A DNA stretch of 30,136 nt from a virus: positions 1-30,136 of the IMG/VR virus record IMGVR_UViG_3300020202_000188. One strand, 5' to 3'. The notes under the pieces are model-generated. The model was not told where the DNA came from. It made no database searches and saw only the letters and a list, made by a program, of their open reading frames with translations. Positions 22,098-29,986 of this stretch are shown here, in pieces (positions within the stretch are counted from its first letter, which is position 1; every line of letters starts with the position of its first letter). The position numbers and the translations under genes were made by a program.

Positions 22098-24008
22098 ATG
22101 GGCAAGCTCCTCCTCTGCTACGACAACACCATCGACGAGTGCACGCTCAGCGGCGGCGCATGGACTGCCACTCTCCCGCTGCCGTACCTTCAGACCCGCC
22201 AACTTGACCAAAGAGCGCGCACCGCCGGAACCGATACGCGCAACACGTGGCATTACATCTCCGCGCCATCGGCGATCACGATGGCCGCCTTTGCGGCGCT
22301 GGGCGGCAACTTCAGCACATCCGCACAACTGCGTCTACGCGCCTGGACGAGCAGCCCAATCGCTGCCATCGACCTCGTATGCACTGGCGATTCGCCACCT
22401 TCCGGCATCACCACAGCGCGCACCGACACCGCCTACTACATCAACCGACAAGGCGTGCTCGCCAGCGCCGGATCTGGCGTCGCCCGCGTCGGCTGGGATC
22501 TGGATACCGGCCTGCCGCTGGGCCTGATATATGAACCCAGCGCGACGAACCTCGCCCTCCGCTCGCGCGACGGCAGCAATGCCACCTGGACCAAGTCGAG
22601 TGCGACGGCCGCACTGACTTCGACTGGGCTGGACGGCGTGGCTAACGCGGCGACGACGCTGACTGCTACGAGCTCCAACGGTCAAATGACGCAGTCGATC
22701 ACCGCGGCCTCTGCCGCGCGCCGACTGTCGATGTACGTCAGGCGCGTCGTCGGCTCGGGGACCGTCACCATTAGCGGCGACAACTTCGCCACGAGTACGG
22801 CCATCGTTCCGCCTTCGACCAAGTACAAGAGATTCGATATCGCCGTCAGCGGCACGAACCCGGTGATCGGGATTCGCCTCGCCACTAGCGGCGATGCCGT
22901 CGCTGTCGACTTTGTGCAGCTGGAGGGTGGCTCGGTGCCGACCACGCCGATACCAACGACAACGGCAACAGTCACGCGGCAACAGGACTCGCCTCGGTAT
23001 CTGAACGCCGAGTCCGCCGGGCTGTCCTTTGCGACAGGTACGGTTGTTGTCAAGGCGAAGCTCATGTCAATTCCCGCGAGTGTGACCGGAATCTGCACGC
23101 TATACGGAGCGGCAGCCGATCAAGCCGGAATCAGCCATGACGGAACGCGAATCTTCTTCAGCGTAGTGAGGCTGTCGGAGCAGGTAGGGGCGAACGGGCC
23201 CACCTTGGTGGCTGGCGATGTTGGCACCTTCGCAATGGCGTGGGCGACGAACAACGTGCGCTACTCGTCCAATGGCAGCGCCGCCGCACAGGACACAACG
23301 GCCGCGGTGCCTACCGGCAGTTCTTTCCACCTGAATCTCGGCTCTCGCGATGGCTCGGTTAACCACGTTGGATACATCGAGAGGGTGCGCGTCTATGCCG
23401 CTGCGATGACCAATGCGCAGCTTCAGGGTCTTTCAGGCAGCGAACTGGAGACTCCTGCTGACTTCGATAGCGGAACGTTTGATGCATGGCCTGCTGCGTA
23501 CGTGGCGGCGACTACCGAGCGAATGCGTCGCGGGGAGCAGACTCCGGCGTTGTACCGCCCAGGCGCGGCGCAAAGCTACCCGTATTGGCGTGTCGATATC
23601 AACGACACATCGAACGCGGATGGCTGGATCGAGTACGGCCGCCCGATGATGGCCTGGAATGCCTTCCAAAGTGAGCGTGACGTAGCCTGCGGCCTGGGCA
23701 TCTACTTCAAGCCGCGATCGACGACCGTCACGACGGCCAGCGGCGCGCGCTACTTCGACGAGTTGCCGGCGCCGAAGTGTCTCGACTTCACCTTCCACTA
23801 CCTCGCCGATGCCGAGGCCTGGGACACCATCTACGAGCTAATGCGCACGCAGGGGGCGACCGGCGAAGTTCTCGTGTCGCTCGACCCCGACGACGCGCGC
23901 AACCTGCCGCGGCACACGTTCCTTGCCACGGTGGCCGACATGGAGAAGCTGCGCGCCATGGCCAAGGGCTACTGGACCAAGGCATTCACCGCGGAGCAGC
24001 TGCTGTGA
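22098..24008 (+). CDS. Tail tip protein with inserted spike/LamG-like glycan module
   Basis: A 636-residue mosaic. Residues 1-87 (LLLCYDNTIDECTLSGGAWT, LPLPYLQTRQLDQRARTAGT) and 456-636 (YPYWRVDINDTSNADGWIEY, FDELPAPKCLDFTFHYLADA) belong together and resemble a ~270-residue conserved siphophage tail protein. Between them lies an insertion of ~365 residues: a spike-type module with ARTDTAYYINRQGVLAS and GLPLGLIYEPSATNLALRS, a beta-sandwich like carbohydrate-binding modules (170-280), then a LamG-type lectin fold (310-450) ending GYIERVRVYAAAMTNAQLQG. The inserted DNA is less GC-rich and has more rare codons (ATA, AGA, AGG) than the ends, a sign of transfer. Host glycan binding is inferred. ATG 22098 follows the preceding stop by three bases. 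Confidence 0.7.
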   Translation: MGKLLLCYDNTIDECTLSGGAWTATLPLPYLQTRQLDQRARTAGTDTRNTWHYISAPSAITMAAFAALGGNFSTSAQLRLRAWTSSPIAAIDLVCTGDSPPSGITTARTDTAYYINRQGVLASAGSGVARVGWDLDTGLPLGLIYEPSATNLALRSRDGSNATWTKSSATAALTSTGLDGVANAATTLTATSSNGQMTQSITAASAARRLSMYVRRVVGSGTVTISGDNFATSTAIVPPSTKYKRFDIAVSGTNPVIGIRLATSGDAVAVDFVQLEGGSVPTTPIPTTTATVTRQQDSPRYLNAESAGLSFATGTVVVKAKLMSIPASVTGICTLYGAAADQAGISHDGTRIFFSVVRLSEQVGANGPTLVAGDVGTFAMAWATNNVRYSSNGSAAAQDTTAAVPTGSSFHLNLGSRDGSVNHVGYIERVRVYAAAMTNAQLQGLSGSELETPADFDSGTFDAWPAAYVAATTERMRRGEQTPALYRPGAAQSYPYWRVDINDTSNADGWIEYGRPMMAWNAFQSERDVACGLGIYFKPRSTTVTTASGARYFDELPAPKCLDFTFHYLADAEAWDTIYELMRTQGATGEVLVSLDPDDARNLPRHTFLATVADMEKLRAMAKGYWTKAFTAEQLL

Positions 24009-24430
24009 CGGCTTTCGCTTACGACGCGCAGCGCTGGTACGACGGCGAAGTCGAGGACGACACGCCGCGCTCGACGCCGATCGCGCCGCCGGCGCACGCC
24101 GAGGAGCGCGTCGACGGCGAGCCGTGGCCACGCTGGCAGCGCACCGCGTGGGTGCTGGAGCCGTGGACTGCTCAGCCGCCGCCGGTCGTGCCGGACGAGG
24201 TCGAGATGTGGCGCGCCAGGTGCGTGCTGATCGCCGCCGGCAAGCATCAAGCGGTGCTCGACGCTATTGCTGCCATTCCAGACCCTGTGCAGCGCGCAAT
24301 CACGGCCGCGCAGTTCGAGTTCCGGCCGACGGTGCGGCGCCTGTCGCCGCTGACCGTCCTGCTGCAGCAGGCAGCCGGGATAACCGACGAAGAACGCGAC
24401 GCCATGTTCGTACAGGCGGCGGCGCTGTGA
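24005..24430 (+). CDS. Conserved tail-fibre-associated protein, 141 aa
   Basis: A 141-residue protein. The N-terminal half is an acidic, Pro/Trp-rich part (RWYDGEVEDDTPRSTPIAPP, EPWPRWQRTAWVLEPWTAQP) of the type that precedes helical caps in short fibre or fibre-chaperone proteins. The C-terminal half is helical: EVEMWRARCVLIAAGKHQAV, AIPDPVQRAITAAQFEFRPT and a hydrophobic repeat LTVLLQQAAGITDEERDAMF. The MWRAR...VLDAIAAIPDP...EFRPTVRRxSP pattern is widespread in proteins encoded at the end of phage tail operons; their function is not known to me with certainty. GTG 24005 overlaps the preceding stop (GTGA) and has GGAG at 23993-23996. It closes the tail block; the holin follows. Confidence 0.65.
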   Translation: MTAFAYDAQRWYDGEVEDDTPRSTPIAPPAHAEERVDGEPWPRWQRTAWVLEPWTAQPPPVVPDEVEMWRARCVLIAAGKHQAVLDAIAAIPDPVQRAITAAQFEFRPTVRRLSPLTVLLQQAAGITDEERDAMFVQAAAL

Positions 24431-24453
24431 ACCATCGAAACAAAGGAGCCAAG

Positions 24454-24867
24454 ATGCGCCGCCGCCTCACCACACTGATCCTCTCCATCGTCCCCCACGT
24501 CGTGCATGCCGCCGAGGCAGCGCGCGACGTGCTCAGCCTGCCGCTGAAGCAGTACGCGCTGGTGCTCGGCATGTCGCTGCTGGGCGGCTTCGCCGGCTGG
24601 TACGCGAAGGTCCGCCGCGGCGAGCTGTCATCGGCAAGCCTGTTCTCGCTGATCGGCGAAATGGCCACCAGCGCGCTGGCTGGGCTGGGCGCGTTCTTCC
24701 TGTGCGACCACGTGCAGGTCCCGCTGGGGGTCACGGCGGCGATCACCGGCATGGCCGGCTACATGGGCGGCCGAGCGGTCGACCTGGCCGAGCGGCTGCT
24801 GCAGGCGCGGATCCTGCGCAAGTTCGGCCCCACCGGGCCGGCGCCGCTGGATGGGGAAAAGCCGTGA
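24454..24867 (+). CDS. Holin, LydA / phage holin superfamily III-like
   Basis: A 137-residue membrane protein directly before the endolysin. Three hydrophobic segments are visible: residues 34-51 (YALVLGMSLLGGFAGWYA), 63-84 (LFSLIGEMATSALAGLGAFF) and 91-106 (LGVTAAITGMAGYMGG), with a charged Lys-Val-Arg-Arg-Gly-Glu turn after the first. This pattern, with RAVDLAERLL at the end, is that of LydA-like holins. The holin would accumulate in the inner membrane and open it at a set time to release the endolysin. ATG 24454 is chosen for its ribosome binding site AAAGGAG (24442-24448); an in-frame GTG at 24427 would add nine residues and could make a regulatory longer form, as in dual-start holins. 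It overlaps the endolysin start. Confidence 0.7.
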   Translation: MRRRLTTLILSIVPHVVHAAEAARDVLSLPLKQYALVLGMSLLGGFAGWYAKVRRGELSSASLFSLIGEMATSALAGLGAFFLCDHVQVPLGVTAAITGMAGYMGGRAVDLAERLLQARILRKFGPTGPAPLDGEKP

Positions 24868-25481
24868 TCACCGTCGCCGCCCTGATCGCCGCGGAGGTGG
24901 CGCCCTCGCAGGCGCGCACCTTCGCCGTCCCGCTGTCGATCGCGTGCGAGCGCTTCGACATCACCACGCGGGCCCGCGTGGCCGGGTTCCTGGCGCAATG
25001 CATCGTGGAGTCGGAGCACTTCGTGAGCCTGGAAGAGCGCCTCTACTACCGGAGGGCCGAACGCATCTGGGAGGTCTTCCACCGCCTGCGCCAACGCGGC
25101 ATGAACGAGGTGGCGAAGCTGGCGCGCAACCCGCGGGCGCTGGCCAACGCGGCCTATGCGCACGTGAACGGCAACGGCGACGAGGCCAGCGGCGACGGCT
25201 GGCGATACCGCGGGCGCGGGCTGAAGATGCTGACCGGCCGCGGCAACTACGCCGACGCTGCGGTGGCGTTGCGACGGCCCTACGTCAAGTCGCCGGAGCT
25301 GGTCGCGCTGCCGCCTGATGCCTGCCTTACCGCGGCGTGGTACTGGCACACGAACCGCTGCAACGCGCTGGCGGACTCGGCGCAATGGGACGCCATCACC
25401 AAGGCGGTGAACGGCCCTGGGATGCTGAAGCGAGCCGAGCGGCGCAGCATCACCGACGAGCTGCTGCAGGTGCTGCCATGA
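24864..25481 (+). CDS. Endolysin, GH19 chitinase-like
   Basis: A 205-residue glycoside hydrolase family 19 lysozyme-type enzyme that would cleave the peptidoglycan sugar backbone. Residues 40-53 (AGFLAQCIVESEHF) hold the likely acid catalyst E49 in the position of the classic HE(S/T) motif; here the His is replaced by Val, a common variation in phage members. RYRGRGLKMLTGRGNY (114-129) is the other family signature, and AWYWHTNRCNALADS with ITKAVNGP near the C-terminus completes the fold. No signal peptide or N-terminal membrane anchor is seen, so export depends on the holin. No separate cell-wall-binding domain is present. GTG 24864 overlaps the holin stop by 4 bases. Confidence 0.9.
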   Translation: MITVAALIAAEVAPSQARTFAVPLSIACERFDITTRARVAGFLAQCIVESEHFVSLEERLYYRRAERIWEVFHRLRQRGMNEVAKLARNPRALANAAYAHVNGNGDEASGDGWRYRGRGLKMLTGRGNYADAAVALRRPYVKSPELVALPPDACLTAAWYWHTNRCNALADSAQWDAITKAVNGPGMLKRAERRSITDELLQVLP

Positions 25482-25924
25482 CGGTCCACTACCGCGCCGG
25501 CTACCGCTTCCAGCTCGCCGAGCCCTTTCAGTGCGCGACGCCGATCACCGAGGCCTGCGCCGGCAGCAAGTTCGTGGGCCTGGCCGCCGACGGCACGCTG
25601 ACCATCGCCGCCGGCTACGCCTGGGACGGCGCGTCGGGCCCGATCGCGCAAGGCCCCGAGATCGTCCGCGGCAGCTTGGTGCACGACGCGCTCTACCAGC
25701 TGATGCGCGAGTGCGGGCTGTCGACGACCTGGCGGGAGGCGGCCGATGACCTCCTGCGTGTGATGTTCGTCGAGGACGGCATGCACCCGCTCATGGCCGG
25801 CATCGCGCACGGCGCTGTCCGGGCGTTCGGCGAGAGGTTCGTCAACCCCATCCACGCACGGCCGGTGCTCGTTGCGCCGGCGCCGGTCACCTATCCCTCC
25901 ACCGCTGAATGGATCGCGCCATGA
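25478..25924 (+). CDS. DUF1353 family protein
   Basis: A 148-residue protein with the hallmark of DUF1353: an N-terminal beta part (GYRFQLAEPFQ, LTIAAGYAWDGASGP) followed by RGSLVHDALYQLMRECG, where the conserved His-Asp pair and Tyr stand. DUF1353 genes are frequent next to phage endolysins, and the conserved His/Asp suggest a metal site or enzyme, but no activity is established to my knowledge. The C-terminal 40 residues are Pro/Val-rich. ATG 25478 overlaps the endolysin stop (ATGA) and its own stop overlaps the next start (ATGA), so it is translationally tied to the lysis genes. Confidence 0.85.
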   Translation: MTVHYRAGYRFQLAEPFQCATPITEACAGSKFVGLAADGTLTIAAGYAWDGASGPIAQGPEIVRGSLVHDALYQLMRECGLSTTWREAADDLLRVMFVEDGMHPLMAGIAHGAVRAFGERFVNPIHARPVLVAPAPVTYPSTAEWIAP

Positions 25925-26187
25925 AGACCATTTTTGCCCTGGCCGCCTGCGCGGCGCTCACCGCCTGCGGTACCAGCCCAGGCCAATTCGGCAACCTGCT
26001 GACGCTCAGCCTGAGCGGCGACCGCGCATTCGTCACCAGCCTGTACGGACCCATCGGCGTCACCGCCGAGCTGCGGACTGAGGACGTGCGCGAGCTGATG
26101 GCGATGCGCGAGAAAGCGCGGTTCGCCGAGCAGGTGCTGAGTGCGACGGCTCGCACGCCGGTCGGCCTGGAGCGGGTCAAGCCTTGA
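25921..26187 (+). CDS. Small phage lipoprotein of the lysis region
   Basis: An 88-residue protein with a clear lipoprotein signal: two charged residues, a hydrophobic core and the lipobox LTAC with the acylated Cys at 16 (MKTIFALAACAALTACG). The mature part is a short beta segment (AFVTSLYGPIGVTAELR) and an amphipathic helix (EDVRELMAMREKARFAEQV). Its place after the endolysin suggests an outer-membrane spanin part (Rz1 type), but Rz1 proteins are usually Pro-rich and nested in an Rz gene, and no Rz-type inner-membrane coiled-coil partner is seen here. It could instead be a superinfection or envelope-modifying lipoprotein. ATG 25921 overlaps the DUF1353 stop. Confidence 0.7.
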   Translation: MKTIFALAACAALTACGTSPGQFGNLLTLSLSGDRAFVTSLYGPIGVTAELRTEDVRELMAMREKARFAEQVLSATARTPVGLERVKP

Positions 26188-26236
26188 TCGCCACCCGGCC
26201 GCCCGCGACGGCCGCAACCCTGAAAGGACCATCACC

Positions 26237-26830
26237 ATGAGCGCCTTCCTGCGCAAGACCTTTGCGGTCCTCGCGGCCGTTCTGTCCGCGGCCGTCGCGA
26301 GCGCCGCCCCGCCGCCATCCGTCTGCAGCCCGCCCGCCGGCACGATCGGCATGTGGCAGGGCGAGGCGGTGACGTGCGTGGCCGACCGCACGCAGTTCAA
26401 CTCGTGCCACCGGCGCTTCGTGAGCCGCGAGGGCGTCTGGGCCGTGTGCCGCGACTGGGTGGCCGATGGTGGCGACCCCTACATGCCGGAGCCGCCGCCG
26501 GCCGTGCCATGCAGTGCGCGCAGCACCTACGAGCGCTGGGGCGGTGCGCAGGGCGACCTCTGCAGCAGCCAGCCGCCCGGCGTGTCGTCGGCGCCTGACC
26601 TGCACATCCTGCCTGCGGCGCCCCACGGCGCGCGCCGGCCGATCTACGACCTCTTCGGCAACAGCCTGGGCGTGCAAGACTGGCGGTGCGAGCAGGGCCG
26701 CTGGGTGTTGGCTGCGCAGACCTGCGGGGTCGTCAATGCCACCGATCCGGCGCCCGCGCCGACACCCAAGCCGAAGACGCGGGCCGGCGACGCGAAGGTC
26801 GGCGCCACCGCGCCGCGGCCGGGGAGCTAA
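26237..26830 (+). CDS. Secreted cysteine-rich protein of unknown function
   Basis: A 197-residue protein with a classical signal peptide (residues 1-24, cleavage likely after VASAA). The mature part has eight Cys, enough for four disulfides, spread over an N-terminal domain (MWQGEAVTCVADRTQFNSCH, GVWAVCRDWVADGGD) and a second one (IYDLFGNSLGVQDWRCEQGR ending in QTCG); the final 35 residues are a Pro/Lys/Ala tail. Oxidised Cys pairs point to the periplasm or cell surface, not to the virion interior. ATG 26237 has AAAGGA at 26223-26228. It lies between the lysis genes and the large modular protein. I do not recognise the family; a lysogenic-conversion or envelope role is speculative. Confidence 0.65.
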   Translation: MSAFLRKTFAVLAAVLSAAVASAAPPPSVCSPPAGTIGMWQGEAVTCVADRTQFNSCHRRFVSREGVWAVCRDWVADGGDPYMPEPPPAVPCSARSTYERWGGAQGDLCSSQPPGVSSAPDLHILPAAPHGARRPIYDLFGNSLGVQDWRCEQGRWVLAAQTCGVVNATDPAPAPTPKPKTRAGDAKVGATAPRPGS

Positions 26831-26834
26831 CGCC

Positions 26835-29800
26835 ATGGCCGCCGCTGACATCATCGCCGCGCAGCTGGAGCGCATGGCCCGGGCCCGCGCGGCGATCGAT
26901 GCCGCCCAGGCCACCACACAGGCGGCGCGCGCCGCGGCAGCCGCCCGAGCGGAGGAAGCGGCGCGCGCCGCCGCGGCTGCCGACCAAGCCGTGAAGGAGG
27001 TCGACGCGGCGGAGCAGGACGAGATCGCCATCATCGACGCGGCCCAGGCTGAGATCGCAGCGGCCGAGGAGGCGATCCGAGCGGCCAATGCGCCCGCGCC
27101 GGCGCCAGTTCCTGATCCTGTACCGGCCCCGCCGGCCCCAACCCCTGAACCGAGCCCGCCGCCGCCAACACCTAAGCCGAGCCCCGCTCCACCGCCGCCG
27201 CCTGCGCCCGATAGCGTGGTGCTGTCCTTCGCGCCGCACGGCGCGGCATCGCTGGCAGATGCCACGCTGCACCGGCAGCATGCACCTGGTCACGCCACCT
27301 ACCGCAAGCCGCTGACGGACCAGCTTGTCGCCTGGTTCGAGGTCCACGGCGAGGATGTGCTCGCCTGGGTCGAGAACGGCTACCTCCTGAAACCTGGCAA
27401 GGCCGCCGCCACGGGCCGGCTAGCACTGGTCATCGGCGGCGGCGAGCGCACGGCTCACGACATCACGCTGCAACCGCACTGCCGCGCGGCACTGTGGCCG
27501 CAGCGGATCAGCGGCGGGGAGGCTCCGCTAACGGTGCGCGATGTCGCGTGGCCGCTGGTGCCGCCGGTCAACGTGACAGTGAGCGAGGCGGTGCTCGCGC
27601 GCCTGCCTCAGCAGTACGTGCCGCTGATGCAAGCCGGCTACCCCAGCGCGATGGGCACCGCCGGCTACCACTCGTCCATCGGTCTGCTGCCCGAGTGGGA
27701 CATGGCATACCTCGCGTCGCGCGACCCACGTGCTCTGCGCGCAGTCGTGCTGCATGCATTGGCCGCGGGCCGGTACGGCATCCACTACCGCGACGAGACG
27801 ACCGGCGAGCAGCCAGCCTTCGCAACCTATCCGCATCTCTCCAGCGAGGCCAGCAGCAAGAACCAGCTGATCCGCGGTGGCGGGGCGGGGTGGCGCATCA
27901 GCCACCACCCCTCGGTCGGATACCTAGCGCACCTTCTCACAGGCTGGGAGTTCTTCGCTGACCATGTGCTGGCCGCGGCGACCTACAACCACTTCGCACA
28001 GGTCGATCACGTGCGCGGCTTCGCGCGTGGCCTGCTGTGGACGCACGTTGGCGCGAACACCACCCGTGGCGCCGGCTGGGCGCTGCGCACACTGATGCAG
28101 GCCGCACTCGTGAGCGGCCCTGATAGTCAGTACACCCAGGCACTGCGTGAGAACGTGGATGCCTATCACACACAGTACGTGGCCCAGCCGAACAACCCGC
28201 AGGGCTTCGTCCGACCCTACAGCGACTACACCGCCAGCGGCGACGGCGAGTACCACGAAGCGATCTGGATGCAGGACTTCGTGACTGCAGCCATGTGCTG
28301 GATGGCTGCCAATGCGCCGGGCGACCCAAAGCTGCGCGCGCTGGCCGTGTGGAAGTCCCGGTCCATCGTCGGCCGCTTCGGCGACCCGGCAGACCCGACG
28401 GCCTTCCCGTACATGGACGCCGCGCAGTACGAGATGACGGTGGCGCCCAGCGATTCGCCGAATTTCGTGACCGGGGCCGGCCCCTGGTACTCCACCTGGG
28501 GCGACCTGTGGGCGGCTGCTTCGCGCGGCCGCTGGACCCGCACGGACAGCGGACTGCGTGGCACGAGCGCTGCTGCGCCTACGGAGGCCACAGGCTACTG
28601 GGGCATCGCTTCGTGCGCGCTGGCCATGGCCCACCAGGCCGGCATGCCGGGCGCCGAAGCGGCTGTGCGGCGCTTCCGCGGCGCGGCGAACTTTGCGTCA
28701 CTGGCCGCCGCCTTCAGCGCTTACCCAGTGTGGGCCGTGACCAGCCCAGCCACGGCGCCAACGCCCACCCCTGCGCCTGCGCCGACACCCGTGCCAGTGC
28801 CCGCTCCACCCGCACCCGTGCCGGCACCAGCGCCAACGTCCGTGCCCGCCCCACCACCCCCCAGCGGGCTCCTGCCTGCGTGGCGCGTCCCTGCACGTCC
28901 TTTCGATGTGCTGGAACTGCCAGGCACGAAGCTGCGCACCTTGCCCATTTTCCAGGGCGGGGCCGGGTCGGTCGGCCTGGGCTTCTACGCCTACAGCGGC
29001 GGCGCCAAGAGCGAGGATGACGATCTCTACGCGGCCGGTGGGGGCCATAACGACGGCTGGGGCAACGACATCTACCGTCTCCGCTTGTGGGCCGACACGC
29101 CGGCGTGGGAGCGCATCGCCGATCGCACTCCGTTCGATCGGATTGGCTGGGGTCCGAGCGAAGTTGGTCGTTCGCATTACCTTGACGGCCGCCCGGCAAG
29201 CCGCCACACCTATTGGCACATCCAGTACATCGACCAGATTGGGCGGCTGATGTTCATGGGGGCAGCAGCAGTCTACGGCAATGGCAACTCCGGTTTCGGC
29301 ACGGTGGATGCCTTCGACCCGGCGGCCGGCCTCTACCTTCCCGCCGGCACCTACGCGAGCGGCATGAGCGGTTCGTTCGCGATTCCCACGGCCAAGGACG
29401 GGCGCGGCAACGTCTGGCAGCACACCACAAGCGGCACGATCCGCCGGTGGTCGCCGAGTCCCACGCCTGACGGTGCGCCGGGCGTTATCACGGACTTCGG
29501 CTACCGCGGGCAGCAGGCCATCTACGAGACGGCCTACGTGGTGGACACCCGTCGCAACCGCCTGGTGTGCATCGACAATGGCGTTGGAAGGTCGTGGACG
29601 TTCGACCTCAACGACAGCGCGAAGGCCTCGCCCCTGATCCTGCAGGGCGAGCCAGCCCACGTCGCTGCAATCAGGATGCGCAAGGAGGTGGTGTACGACT
29701 CGACCCTGGACTGCTTCTGGTGCCTGCTCCGCACGGCCACGCCCAGCCTCTACCGGGTGGATGCGGGGACGATGACCGTTCAGCCCCAGCCCATCACGGG

Positions 29801-29924
29801 CGCGATGACCGGCGGCACGGATGCCCGCCCAGGGGCGTACGGTCGGTTTGCACACTCCGCGCGCCTGGGGGGGTTGATTTGGGCCCACCAGGATGGGCCC
29901 GTCCGGTTCATCCGCACTGCATAG
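26835..29924 (+). CDS. Large modular protein: coiled coil, helical toroid-like domain, kelch-like propeller
   Basis: A 1029-residue protein. Residues 1-85 are an almost pure Ala/Glu/Arg coiled coil; 86-125 a Pro-rich linker; 126-225 a beta domain; 226-635 a helix-rich domain (VGYLAHLLTGWEFFADHVLA, EYHEAIWMQDFVTAAMCWMA) that looks like an alpha/alpha toroid of the kind found in polysaccharide lyases and glycosidases; 636-680 a second Pro-rich linker; and 681-1029 a kelch/galactose-oxidase-like propeller with the typical AAGGGHNDGWGNDIYRLRL. No signal peptide is visible, so a virion location such as a tail spike or fibre is more likely than secretion. Catalytic residues cannot be assigned by eye. 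ATG 26835 is five bases after the preceding stop with GGGGAG upstream at 26820-26825; the open frame runs further upstream but overlaps the secreted protein gene. Confidence 0.75.
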   Translation: MAAADIIAAQLERMARARAAIDAAQATTQAARAAAAARAEEAARAAAAADQAVKEVDAAEQDEIAIIDAAQAEIAAAEEAIRAANAPAPAPVPDPVPAPPAPTPEPSPPPPTPKPSPAPPPPPAPDSVVLSFAPHGAASLADATLHRQHAPGHATYRKPLTDQLVAWFEVHGEDVLAWVENGYLLKPGKAAATGRLALVIGGGERTAHDITLQPHCRAALWPQRISGGEAPLTVRDVAWPLVPPVNVTVSEAVLARLPQQYVPLMQAGYPSAMGTAGYHSSIGLLPEWDMAYLASRDPRALRAVVLHALAAGRYGIHYRDETTGEQPAFATYPHLSSEASSKNQLIRGGGAGWRISHHPSVGYLAHLLTGWEFFADHVLAAATYNHFAQVDHVRGFARGLLWTHVGANTTRGAGWALRTLMQAALVSGPDSQYTQALRENVDAYHTQYVAQPNNPQGFVRPYSDYTASGDGEYHEAIWMQDFVTAAMCWMAANAPGDPKLRALAVWKSRSIVGRFGDPADPTAFPYMDAAQYEMTVAPSDSPNFVTGAGPWYSTWGDLWAAASRGRWTRTDSGLRGTSAAAPTEATGYWGIASCALAMAHQAGMPGAEAAVRRFRGAANFASLAAAFSAYPVWAVTSPATAPTPTPAPAPTPVPVPAPPAPVPAPAPTSVPAPPPPSGLLPAWRVPARPFDVLELPGTKLRTLPIFQGGAGSVGLGFYAYSGGAKSEDDDLYAAGGGHNDGWGNDIYRLRLWADTPAWERIADRTPFDRIGWGPSEVGRSHYLDGRPASRHTYWHIQYIDQIGRLMFMGAAAVYGNGNSGFGTVDAFDPAAGLYLPAGTYASGMSGSFAIPTAKDGRGNVWQHTTSGTIRRWSPSPTPDGAPGVITDFGYRGQQAIYETAYVVDTRRNRLVCIDNGVGRSWTFDLNDSAKASPLILQGEPAHVAAIRMRKEVVYDSTLDCFWCLLRTATPSLYRVDAGTMTVQPQPITGAMTGGTDARPGAYGRFAHSARLGGLIWAHQDGPVRFIRTA
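29881..29900 (+). repeat. 7-bp inverted repeat near the end of the large modular gene
   Basis: GGGCCCA (29881-29887) pairs with TGGGCCC (29894-29900) around CCAGGA, 22 bases before the stop codon. No T-run follows, so termination is doubtful; it may only reflect codon content. Confidence 0.3.
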
Positions 29925-29986
29925 TGCGCAACGTTCTGCCCGCATCGGCCGTACACTGTCACAGTTCGCAACCTACAGTTACCGCC

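Noticed and set aside
26466-26834. Upstream extension of the 1029-residue protein in the same open frame
   Set aside because: The extension overlaps the secreted protein gene out of frame and reads as Arg/Ala/Pro-rich shadow; ATG 26835 with GGGGAG gives a clean start just after that gene.
28698-29945. 415-codon minus-strand open frame opposite the propeller domain
   Set aside because: The plus strand shows the kelch-type motif and continuous domain structure; the minus frame has no recognisable feature.
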